From NCBI GenBank assembly GCA_033439685.1, contig JAUEDM010000007.1, forward strand, positions 2,156,001 through 2,220,000: a stretch of 64,000 nucleotides of DNA, written 5' to 3'. Both the position numbers and the translations under genes were made by a program. Shown here piece by piece: positions 34,478 through 45,521 of the stretch (positions are counted from its first letter, which is position 1; each line of letters begins with the position of its first letter). Source of the stretch: Apodospora peruviana. Taxonomy: Eukaryota > Ascomycota > Sordariomycetes > Sordariales > Lasiosphaeriaceae. Under the pieces are notes generated by a model. It did not search any database. It saw only the letters and a list, made by a program, of their open reading frames with translations, and was not told the DNA's origin.

Positions 34478-37400
34478 TTACAATTCATCGATCTTATGCT
34501 TTTCCACCTCATCATCCAACCTCCTGCTCTTGGTATTGACGGCACTCGTCGACGCTTGCTGCTGCTGCTGCTGCTCCTTCCTCCTCCGGGCCGCCAGCTG
34601 CGCAATCTCTTCGTCGTATTCAGTCCACTCGGGCACCTGCCGTCGTGCACGATCCAGCTTCGGCTCCTTGGTCTGCGGATTATTGCACAGATCGATCGTG
34701 CGCGCCGTCCGCAGCGTCTCGTCGCTGCACCACGTCTCGCACCACAGCCACTCCTGCGGCAGGCTCTTGATGGGGATCTGGAACTGCATGTGGTTCGGCA
34801 GGTCCTGGTCCAGATTCGACAGCGATTGGGGGTCGGCCGAGAGCTGGTGGTACTGCTGCCTCAGACGGTCGCCCGCGGCCAGCTCGCGGAATCTCCTCAA
34901 GTCAACCACGTAGAGCGCCGAGATATGGTACGGCAAACCCTTCAGGTAGTTAGCCCAGTAGCCCGTCTTCCAGAAGCGGAAGCCCTCCATCTCGACGCGC
35001 GAGTCGCACATGGGAGTAAAGCCGTACGGCGCGCCCTCGAGGTCGAGTTTCACTAAATCGTACATGTCGGTGCGCACGATCTGGTCGGCGTCGACAAAGA
35101 TGACCTTGTCGAGGGAGAGCGGAAAGAGAACGTCGAGAAACAGAATTTTGTAGCCCCAGATCTCGCGCTGCTTTTCCTTTTGCTGGCGCAGCCAGTGCGG
35201 CCACTTGTAGGTCACCATCTCGTACTTGAAGCCGTACTCGGCCGCCATGGTCGGGATGAAGTCCTTGAACGACGGCGAAAGAAACTGCTCGATGAACCAG
35301 AACTTGACCGTGTGCTTGGTGTGGCGCATCACGCTGACCATCATGATGTTGAGCATGCGCTCATACAGATGGCCGCTGGCGACCGAGAAGATGTTGATCT
35401 CGGCGTGCTCCGTGTCCGAGGCGGACTTTTTACCGCCCTTGCCGAGGATGCCTTCGGCGAACTTGATCCCGCGGTTGACGTAGTCCATCGGGCTGCCGGT
35501 CGCTACACCCGAGTTAGCCTCTTCGAGGACGTCTGCGTCCTCCATGCCCGGCTTGCGGACGAGACGCGGGTACAGCGTGGTGCCCTGGAAATCCATCAGG
35601 GCGATCTCGGTGGTCTCGTCGCCCGGGATGGGCGAATAGCCTTGCGCGCCGACACTATCGATTGAAAAGATGTCCGAGCTCCGGCCTTCTTTGAGATGGA
35701 TGTTGTAGACGCCCGGATTGGCCTTGAACTGGAAGAAGCCGAGATTGGCCATGATAATGGTGTCGGCAAAGTGCGGGTCTTTCTCGGTCGCGAGCACGAG
35801 CTGCACTCCGCGGGGAGCGGCGCCGGCCGGAAATTCTCTCGAGTGACCTTCAATCAGAATGTTTTCAAGCTCGTAGATCGCTTCGATGTGCTCGGTGTTT
35901 CTCTTAGCTTTGATGTCTTTGATCCGGAGATTGTCCAAGTCATCAACCGAGACCTTGGACGAGACGAGCCATGCGGGTGGTACATCCATACCGGCAATTA
36001 GGAGCGTTTCGGATGGGACTCCGACAAAGTTCGCCGAAAGGGCCTTTACCTTGCCGTCCTTGTCAAATCTGGGCGCAGACTCGAGGACATAACGGTAGAA
36101 GCGCTTGACCGGGAGCTCCGATAGCTCAGCTCTTGGATTTAGGAATATCTGAAGGTGAACTCCCTCCAGGTCAGAAAGCACTTTCAGGACCGCGGACAAC
36201 TTCTGGCCGGTCTCGCTGGCAGGGTTGATGACCGCGACCAGGAAAATCGTGGCAGTTGAGGCATCCCCGACTTGGAAGGAAGTGTAGGTTGAGTTCCAGC
36301 CGTTGTATGTTGTGGTCCTCGCGGACGACACGGAGTCAAAGATGTCCTGCGGAAGGTCCGAAACGCTTGAGAGAGCGGTAACCGATGTCAATTTGGCTGC
36401 GTCCAAGGGGCCGGACACCTTGTCGCCCAGCTTTAGGTCCTCAATTGCCCTGTAAACAGGAAGGATTCTGCTCGCACGTTCCAATTCAAGGAAGGTATCA
36501 AAATCTTCCTGCTTGAAATGATCGGCGGACACGATGGGACCGATGACTCTCCCGTTCAAGATTAGTGAGTTCTCGCCGGCCTTCAGTTTATTATCAGCGA
36601 GGAAACTGACCAGAGCTGCGTCATAACCAGAGTCAGCATCGGTCTGAACGCCTTCAAGGATTGTCTCCAGATCAAGAAGACGTTCAGCAGTAATGAGCCT
36701 CGTCTCTTTGCTCTTGACACGCTTGGTAAGGACGGAGGGAGACTGGGATACGTCCGCGGGATTGTGTATGATATCCAGACGAACCCCAGGGTTTGGGCGG
36801 CGGAACTGTAACGCGTAGAACAAAAGCTTCTGACCCTCGATGCTATCAAGATCGGTAACTATCGTCATGGCGGCCCAATCTTCCTTGGTCGATCCCTCGT
36901 CGGCCTCGATGACAGGCGCTTTGCTGAAGAGAGCCTGATGTTCGGTGTATACCTTGTTCACATTGAGAATGGTGCCATCTTGGGGATCCTCCGGGTAGAG
37001 AAGAGTGTTGCGTCGTGTGATTGCGTTTTCAAGGAAGTAGCCAGGAATATTAGTCTCGTCGTTGACCATCCCGAAATACGCAGCTTGCTGGACTTGCTGG
37101 AGATCGACCATGAGTTGCTGGTTCATGACTCGAAGCCAGTTCTCATCCCGGGGAATTGCAAAACCGTCAAAGAAGACTGGGGGAACATCGCCCTGCGCAT
37201 GCAGACGCTCGGTCCAGTGTTTGGCAAGATGGATCTGCTTCTCGAGCTCTTCGGAAGTGAATATGTTCTTGAAGGGTAGAGCTGTGCGTTCTGGACGTAG
37301 TGTGCGGTCCTTGATCGCCTTTTCAAACATTGCTTCAACGGGTCTGGCAGTTTCTGACGCTTCGAGAGACTGTTCAAGATATGCGGACAGCGCCCCGAGG

Positions 37401-39032
37401 CCATAGTTCTCGAGTAAGTAGTACAAGACCTTTGCCTGATCAATCGCCTCTCCTGTTGGAGTAAGAGGCACCAAGCCAAACCGGACGGGCACGAGCCGCT
37501 TCATGAAGCCAAGCAACTGGTCAACAATGAGCTTCACATCCTCCGGCTTCGTAAAGTCGACAGGAACAACCAAGTTGAAGATATCTTTCCGAATCTGAGG
37601 CAGCGAGTGCCCAAATTGTTGTAGTAAAGCCCAGATAGACGGCGAAAAGGACGCATACCGCTTGTCTTTCTCGAGATTGTTGAGCCAGATAATGACGTGG
37701 CCCTCTTCAATCTTATCGCGCCAGTCAAACCTGCGCGGTTCATCACCAGAGGATTGCGCTGACGCCACCTCGACGTGACCAAGCAGGGAGACCGCTTGCT
37801 CTCCAGTCAGACCGAGGTCCAAAACACCGTTGATGAGCTTTCGCTCGGCTCTTAGCTTGTCCACCAGGCCAAAGGGCTGGATTTGCCTCTCGGTCAACTG
37901 GAGGCCATTTACCCACAAGATATTCGCGCCCTCTGCCGCCAATACTAGCCGGTTTGCTTCGTGCTCGGCTTCAAACTCCTTGGAAATATTATGTCGCCCT
38001 AGCGAGGTGGAGAATTTGGGGAAATCCTGAGTGAGTTTGAGCAAGGTGTCAAACGGCGAGTCGCTCTGCATGATAAACGAAGCGGCCTTCATGCCGAGTG
38101 GCGATAGCTCGGACTTTTCCAGAGGCTTAATGTCGCTGACGACCTCCTCGGTGTCCAGGATGACTTCTGAAGCCAAAACCTTTTGTGCATCATCAACAGA
38201 TGCCTTGGCAGTGTCTTCAGCAGCATCTCTATCGTCAATGACAATATAGTCGGTTCTTTTCAGGGCGAGCTCGACTCCGTAGCCATTGACCGAAAGCGCC
38301 TCATCGGGGTGGGCCGGGCTCCTTTTATACCGCACTCGATATGTCGCTTCTCCTTTCCGCGCAAGTTCCATGGCCGCCTCGTGGTACTTCCCGAATACAG
38401 ACGACATGATATCGGCGTAAAGCACCACGTCCTCCGGGCCGCTGCCAAACACCCGGTCAAAGGGCAGCGTGTGTTCTTGCGAATTACCGCTCACACTCCC
38501 ATGCGCGGAGTCCAAAGCCGTGGTGCAATATTGCTTCCCGTGGCGAAGGAACCACTGTGCACACCCATCTTGGTCTGCAACTATTGACGGTTCCACGGTG
38601 GTGCTGTAGTATTGGTAGTGTGCTTCGACACGGGGAGCAGCAGATCGCAGAGCCAGTGCTAGCTTGAATGTCGACAGCGCTTCGGCGCTCATGTGTCCAT
38701 CGCTGCCGAGGACCTCGAGGAAACTCTCGTAAAGTTCCTTATCCGATCTGGCATACGCAAAATGCCCACTGGCAATGCGGTCGAGGAGAGAAAAGTAGGC
38801 TGTCGTATTCTCGGAAGCGGCTGTCTCTCTGGATCTGCTGTGAGTCTCCCATTCTCGACTTGACATGGCTGAAGACGACTTACAAAAGCTCAACTAGGTA
38901 GGGGGGCGAAGGGAAAGCTGCCTTCAGCGCAACATTGACCGAGGGTGCCGCTTCAACCTGGAACGAGGGGAGCCATGCTACAGCGAGGACGGCGGCTGCG
39001 AGGCCCCACGGCAGCTGCGCAATTCGAATCAT
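34478..39032 (-). CDS. gpt1: UDP-glucose:glycoprotein glucosyltransferase (UGGT)
   Basis: Predicted 1499-residue ER folding sensor from exons 39032-38884 and 38828-34478. The 55-nt intron (GTAAGT...CCAG) joins VALKAAFPSPPYLVEL to LETAASENTT, a conserved UGGT N-terminal sequence. Exon 1 encodes a signal peptide (MIRIAQLPWGLAAAVLAVAW). A long thioredoxin-like sensor region follows. The C-terminal GT24 catalytic domain starts near HAEINIFSVASGHLYERML and holds the metal-binding DADQ (Asp1296, Asp1298). The enzyme reglucosylates misfolded N-glycoproteins so that calnexin rebinds them. The C-terminus KHKIDEL is an HDEL-like ER retrieval signal; fission yeast Gpt1 ends in a similar variant. A five-codon uORF (39060-39043) lies just before the start. 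It is divergent from the COPI alpha gene. Confidence 0.94.
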
Positions 39033-39901
39033 GGTCCCAACACTATTCCAAGACACGCATGTATTTCAAAGCGTTTCTTGTCGTGTCAAAATCCGCCAGC
39101 GGAGAAGGTAGGTAAGGTAGGCAGACGGAAGAGAGGGATGGAGGGGCGATATCCAAACGGGTATATCGTCAAAGGAGCATGGACATGGATGACATCCACC
39201 CCTGATATGCCACGGTGGCCGGGTGATATTCAAGACCACGACACACACCGGAAATTCGCGTTCTAAGCGGTAACTTCGTTAATATCTAGGCAATTAATTA
39301 GATATCTCGCCCATACTGAATTTGAGGACTCGCAGCTCCGGGGTTGGGGTGATGTCACGGAGGGCGGGTCCAGATGCACTACGGTGTCCTTTTACACGGG
39401 TCAAAAAGGTGTCGGCAGCTTCAGAGTTCGCGTTCATCAATTCGAGGTGGGGGTGGAATTGGATGGTTCAGGGGTTTGGGGGAAAGTGAACACATCGCAA
39501 AGAAAGCTTGACCAATCCGGACTAGCGCCCTTGGAGCTCTGTGGTGACAGCTCTCGCGGGGCGTGCACGCACTCGGAAAATTGAATGTGCGTTTTGGCCT
39601 GAGGCGCCCGGGCCACCGCAACGAGTCCACTCCACACCACGGGGACCGCAGGGGAGGCACCCACACTTTGAGATGCCACGCTTCCCTATCAATTGAGTGA
39701 CGACCCGTGAAGAACACCAACTGGCCCCAAGTCGTCGTCTACGTCCCACTACCACCCTCACCGCCCCGAACACAGCGGTCGATCCTCACCTTCGATTGTA
39801 GTGAAAACACCGTCCTGGCTACCGCCGTCAACTTCTGCGCCTGGTGCTACCATTTCCCCCCTTTGGTGCCGGGAGCTTAGGCTTCGCTCCCTACCGCCAA
39901 G
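39033..39901. promoter_or_regulatory. Divergent promoter, UGGT / COPI alpha
   Basis: An 869-bp bidirectional intergenic region between two early secretory-pathway genes. No gene seen. A GGTAGGTAAGGTAGG tract lies near 39106-39120. I searched for a clear unfolded-protein-response element and did not find a convincing one. Confidence 0.5.
39043..39060 (-). promoter_or_regulatory. Five-codon uORF before the UGGT start
   Basis: On the minus strand ATG at 39060 opens MRVLE and stops at TAG 39045-39043, ten bases before the main ATG at 39032. It could lower translation or favour reinitiation if it lies within the transcript. Confidence 0.4.
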
Positions 39902-42900
39902 ATGCAGGCCAACTCGGGAATGCTGACCAAGGTTCGTCTTTCCTGGCCTTTTCCCATACTGCACATCTCGCGGACTGCTGCTAATCCGCCTTATAGTTCG
40001 AATCCAAATCCTCGCGCGCAAAGGGAATCGCATTCCACCCGAAACGGTCAGCAGCTCCAGCTTCCCCGTCATTTCGTGGTGTCGACACTGACATAGACGT
40101 ATTAGCCCATGGATCCTCGTCTCTCTCCACTCCTCGACCATCCAGCTATGGGATTACCGCATGGGCACCCTGATTGACCGATTCGAAGAGCACGATGGCC
40201 CCGTTCGAGGAGTCGACTTCCACAAGACTCAGCCCCTTTTCGTCTCGGGAGGTGATGATTATAAGATCAAGGTCTGGTCATATCAGACACGGAGGTGTCT
40301 GTTCACTCTGAACGGCCATTTGGATTATATACGAACTGTCTTCTTCCACCATGAGCTCCCTTGGATTGTTAGCGCCAGTGACGACCAGACCATCCGAATA
40401 TGGAATTGGCAGAACCGCTCACTGCGTAAGCCAAACAACCTTGCTTCTACCTTGGCGATGTATACTGACGGGGGACAGTCTGCACTATGACGGGCCATAA
40501 CCACTATGCCATGTGCGCCCAGTTCCATCCAAAGGAGGACCTAGTTGTTTCGGCTTCGCTCGACCAGTCAGTCCGTGTCTGGGATAGTATGTGCCCCTTA
40601 CCAATGCGTCTCTCTAAGTTTAACAAGACCACTTCTGGGACCCATTGAGCTTGACCGATTAAAAAAGCACTGCGACTAACATGCTGCTTCAGTTTCGGGT
40701 CTGCGAAAGAAGCACTCTGCGCCGACCTCCATGAGTTTTGAGGATCAGGTTGCCCGTGCCAATGCCAACCAGACCGACATGTTCGGTAATACCGATGCTG
40801 TGGTCAAGTTCGTTCTCGAGGGGCACGATAGGGGCGTCAACTGGGTTGCTTTCCACCCTACAATGCCCTTGATTGTTTCTGCAGGAGACGATCGCCTAAT
40901 TAAACTGTGGCGTATGAGCGAAACCAAGGCTGTACGTCTGACTTCCCGCTCCTTGCCATTGAATTTGCTAACCCCTTGATTTAGTGGGAGGTTGATACCT
41001 GCCGAGGACACTTTCAGAACGCGAGTGGCTGCTTGTTTCACCCGCACCAAGATCTTATCCTTTCTGCGGGTGAAGATAAGACCATCCGGGTGTGGGATCT
41101 GAACAAGCGGACCGCCGTCAATACCTTTAAGCGGGAGAACGACAGGTTTTGGGTTATTGCTGCGCACCCTGAGATCAACCTCTTTGCTGCAGGCCACGAC
41201 AAGTACGGTACTGAAAAATTATCCCATTTTTGGACATCTGCTGACTTTAGCCCAACATAGTGGTGTAATGGTATTTAAGCTCGAGCGTGAGAGACCTGCG
41301 TCGGCTGTCTACCAGAACACACTCTTCTATATCACCAAAGAGAAGCATGTTCGGTCTTACGACTTCCAGAAGAACGTGGAGTCACCGACGCTGCTGTCTC
41401 TCAAGAAACTGGGGAGCCCTTGGGTTCCGCCGAGAACCCTGTCATACAACCCTGCCGAACGCTCTGTCTTGGTCACTTCCCCCAGTGATGGTGGCTCTTA
41501 TGAGCTCATAAACCTTCCTCGTGATGGTTCGGGAGCCATTGAGCCTGCCGAATCTAAGCGTGGCCAGGGTAACTCGGCTGTCTTTGTCGCCCGTAACCGT
41601 TTCGCCATTCTCAATACTTCAGCCCAGACTGTCGATATCAAGGACCTCACAAACAACACCACGAGATCTTTCAAGCCACCTGTTGGGACAAGCGATATCT
41701 ACTTTGGTGGCACCGGCAACCTGTTGATCATCACACCCACCGCTGTACACTTGTACGACATTCAGCAGAAGAAGAGCACTGCGGAGCTGGCGGTAACTGG
41801 TGTCAAGTACGTTGTGTGGTCCAACGATGGTCTATATGCTGCGCTCCTCAGCAAGCACAATGTGACAATCGTGACCAAAACTCTGGAACAAGTCAGCACC
41901 CTCCATGAGACCATCCGGATCAAGAGCGCCACATGGGATGATGCGGGAGTTCTGTTATACTCGACCCTGAACCATGTGAAGTATACCCTCCTCAATGGAG
42001 ACAATGGAATTGTCCGCACTTTGGATCAGACAGTGTATCTTGTTCGCGTTAAGGGCCGCAATGTCTACTGCCTTGACCGTTCGGCAAAGCCCAAGATCTT
42101 GCACATTGATCCTACCGAATACCGCTTCAAGCTTGCTCTTGTCAAGCGCAATTACGAAGAAATGCTTCACATTATCCAGAATTCGAGTCTTGTTGGGCAG
42201 TCGATCATCTCATACTTGCAAAAGAAGGGATATCCCGAGATTGCGCTCCAGTTCGTCCAAGATCCCACGACACGGTTTGAGCTTGCGATTGAATGCGGAA
42301 ACCTCGAAGTTGCTGTGGAGATGGCCAAGCAGCTAGACCGACCAAAGCTGTGGACAAGACTGAGCACGGAGGCTCTTGCTCATGGAAACCACTCTGTTGT
42401 CGAGATGTGCTACCAGAAGCTCAAGAACTTCGACAAGCTTTCATTCCTTTATCTCACCACCGGTGACAGCGCCAAGCTGGCAAGGATGGCGAAGATTGCC
42501 GAACACCGCGGAGACTTCACCTCGAGATTTCAGAATAACCTTTATATCGGTGATGTCGAAGACAGAATCCAGATGTTCAAGGAGATTGATTTATGTAAGT
42601 CAACCCTTGTCACATCATGCAACACAGCTGACTGACACCCGCAGATCCCTTGGCGTACATGACGGCAAAGTCGCACGGCATGGAAGAAGAATGCCAGTCA
42701 ATCCTCGAGGCGACTGGTCTTACTGAAGAGCAACTCAATATGCCTCAGCTGGGCGAGCCCCTTGCGCCACCTAAGCCGATTGTACCAACATATCAAGCAA
42801 ACTGGCCCACGAAAGCCACGTCTACGTCATTCTTCGAGAAGGCACTTCTTGGTCAGGTCGAAGGCCTCTCATTAGAGGATGAGCCATCGGCGGCCAACGG

Positions 42901-44086
42901 ATTGGGGTTGGAAGATGCCGGCGAAGATGACGTTGCCGCCAAGCGGAATGGAACCCTAGTAGAAGCGGATGATGAGGATGCCGCCGGCTGGGATATGGGT
43001 GACGATATTGTCCCGGAAGTAGAGGAAGGCTTCGTTAACGTCGAGAGCGCTGAGACTGGAGGGGCGGGTAGCAGCGAAGCAGATCTATGGGCTCGTAACT
43101 CACCACTGGCGGTTGACCACGTTGCGGGCGGTTCTTTTGAGACGGCGATGCAGCTACTCAATCGGCAGGTCGGCGCGGTAAACTTTGCTCCCCTGAAACC
43201 ACGCTTCCTCGAGGTTTACCAAGCGTCCAAGACATATCTCCCTGCAGCGGCTGGTTTACCGCCTCTGGTCAACTATGTTCGTCGGAACATCGAAGAGTCG
43301 GATCCGAGGAAGGTCCTTCCTATTATTCCCAGGGATTTGGAATACCTAGCTGCCAACGATTTACAACGTGGCTACGACTGTATGAAGGCGAACAGGCTTG
43401 AAGAGGGACTGGCGATCTTCAAGGGCATTCTGCACGCCGTCCTTATCAACGCTGTTGGCAGTGACAGTGAAGTGGAAGAGGCCAAAAAACTGATCACCTC
43501 CGCGGGCGAGTACGCGGTTGCAATGGCTATCGAGCTTGGCCGCAGGCAACTCGGCACACAGGACGTGGTCAACCAGAACCCGCAACTCCTGAAACGGAGC
43601 CTAGAGCTTTCTGCGTACTTCACGATCCCGAAGATCGGTGTACCGCATCGCCAGCTGACGCTGCTGAGCGCCATGAGCCAAGCTATGCGAGCCAAGAACT
43701 ACAATTTGGCGTTGAGCTTTGCAAACAGGATATTGGCGAATGGAGGATCAGCTAAGATCATGGAGAATGTAAGTGGTTTGAAGCAACCCCCCGAGAACAA
43801 GCGATCCCCTGCCAAAGACTAAAGACTGACCCAACATTCACAGGCCAAGAAGACAAAGGCTACATGCGAGCGCAACCCCCATGACGCGGTCGAGATTGAG
43901 TTTGATCAGTTTGCAGAGTTTGACATTTGTGCTGCCAGCCATACCCCGATCTACACGGGCACAGCATACGAGGAGTGTGCGTTTGACGGCTCTAAGTATC
44001 TGCCGAAGTATAAGGGCACGGTGTGTGCTGTTTGTGAGGTTTGTGAGGTTGGCAAGCACGGAAGCGGGCTGAAGTTGTTTGCGTAA
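39902..44086 (+). CDS. cop1: Coatomer (COPI) alpha subunit
   Basis: Predicted 1221-residue subunit of the coat that returns vesicles from Golgi to ER. Nine exons: 39902-39931, 39997-40046, 40106-40425, 40479-40586, 40693-40931, 40985-41202, 41261-42594, 42645-43768 and 43844-44086. Introns are 50-106 nt. The N-terminal WD40 propeller is evident (FHPKRPWILVSLHSSTIQLW, VSGGDDYKIKVW, VSASDDQTIRIW, VSASLDQSVRVW, VSAGDDRLIKLW, LSAGEDKTIRVW) and binds KKXX cargo tails. A second propeller and alpha-solenoid follow (residues about 330-800). The C-terminal COPI domain includes GGSFETAMQLLNRQVGAVNF and ends with CAVCEVCEVGKHGSGLKLFA. Introns are concentrated in the first 1.4 kb. The first exon has only ten codons, typical of fungal alpha-COP genes. 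Confidence 0.96.
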
Positions 44087-44599
44087 GGAAGGTATGTTGT
44101 AATGATGAAGCTCAGCTCGTTTAGGACTGGGACGGACCGCGAAAAGGAACTTATGGGCGGACAAATTCACATGTGGGAAAAGTCAAAAGAAGTTCTAGAA
44201 TAACACAAGGTAGCTGGCATATGCGCGAGACAAGACCAGGGCGCATGTGTGAATTGTGGGGGTGTTATTTTCAATTTATAGTAGTAACTGGAGCCAACTT
44301 GCTGTTGTTTTGTCGTTTGCTTGGATGAGATTCGTTCAAAAGTTCATGTGAATAGGCATCCCGGGAACCCTGTATGAGGGCGGGTACTGGAATCACGCCA
44401 GTAAGTAACCTTTAGGTTTATCTACCTTGTATGCGATATTTACCAGTACAAATAACAGGTCCAGAGTTTTGTTTCGTCTGAATTTGCTGCTTAAATCCAC
44501 CCACTCACTCATCCATTTCCCTTTCCCTCACCATCTCCCTTTGCCTCCGTCTCTAAAGCCGCAGCCCATCCCATTCAATTACTTTTATACTTACTAACT
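44087..44599. other. Intergenic region between convergent cop1 and rpn12
   Basis: Shared 3' flanks of two convergent genes. Pyrimidine-rich near 44495-44560. No gene or RNA recognised. Confidence 0.5.
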
Positions 44600-45521
44600 C
44601 TACACAATCGTCTCGAGCTCGCGCGCATACCCCAAAGCATTGTTGATAATCATTTTGCTAAACTCTTGCGCCTGCTCGTCCCCTCCCTCAACCTCTCCGG
44701 CAGAAGCAGCAGCAGCACCGGCTGCGGCGCTGGAAGTAGACGGGAAGATGATGTGGCCGTCCTTGATAGTCCAGTTGCGGCTGCGGGCGAACTCGACGAC
44801 GGCACCTTCCGAATCGAGGAAGAGGAGGGATTTGGTTGACGAGAGCGGGAGGGATGGGTAGGCGCGCTCGGAGCTGCTGGCGATTTCGGAGCGGATTTGA
44901 GATGTGAGGATCTATTTGGTTCGGTCAATTAGTTATGTGGATGTAAAAAGAGGTGGGGTGGAGATAATTTACCTCGGAAAAGACGCTATACTCCTCGCAA
45001 GGTACCTCACCCTTCTTCATGGCCTTCCAGACGCGGTCGTAGCTACCCTCCATCAGCCACCTCTCCAGGCAGATGGGGTAGCCGAGGTAGGGGTCGGTCT
45101 CGATGTCGACGCTGCCGCCTGCACCCTCACGCGTCGTAAGGGCTTCGAGCTCGCTGTGGAACTCGGCGTACCGCGCTTGTGTTAGGAGGAGGAGCAGATA
45201 CAGGCCTGTGACCTTGTTGCGCTCGGCGACGTTGGGGTCAAGCACGGAGCTTGGGAGTTCGTAGTAGCCCGACAGCTGGGAGACGTAGCGTGTGAAGGCC
45301 TCGGGGTTCTTGGCGCGAATTGAAGCCAGCGCTCCTTGCTCGTAGGTCTCGCGGGCGAGGAAGAGGAGGGTTGGGTTGGTCGTCGAGGTTGGGGTCAATG
45401 CGTTGAGCTGGAGGAGGAGGAGTTTGGCTTTGGAGAGGAGGGACGCGGCGTCGGCGTAGCTGAGAGTTGAGCCCTGCGACTTGAGCTGGGTGAGAACTTG
45501 CGTGAGCTGTCGTTCTGCCAT
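44600..45521 (-). CDS. rpn12: 26S proteasome lid subunit Rpn12 (PSMD8)
   Basis: Predicted 286 residues from exons 45521-44973 and 44911-44600, with a 61-nt intron (GTAAAT, acceptor AATAG, phase 0). Yeast Rpn12 has 274 residues. The protein is helical throughout (MAERQLTQVLTQLKSQGSTL, TGLYLLLLLTQARYAEFHSEL), ending in the PCI-type winged helix ILTSQIRSEIASSSERAYPS and TKSLLFLDSEGAVVEFARSR. Rpn12 joins the lid late and allows its docking on the proteasome base. The start at 45521 is the family start. The frame stays open to 45959, but the extra residues are low-complexity and unlike the family, so I treat them as leader. An Ala-rich insertion (SSAAAGAAAAS) lies near the C-terminus. Confidence 0.93.
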
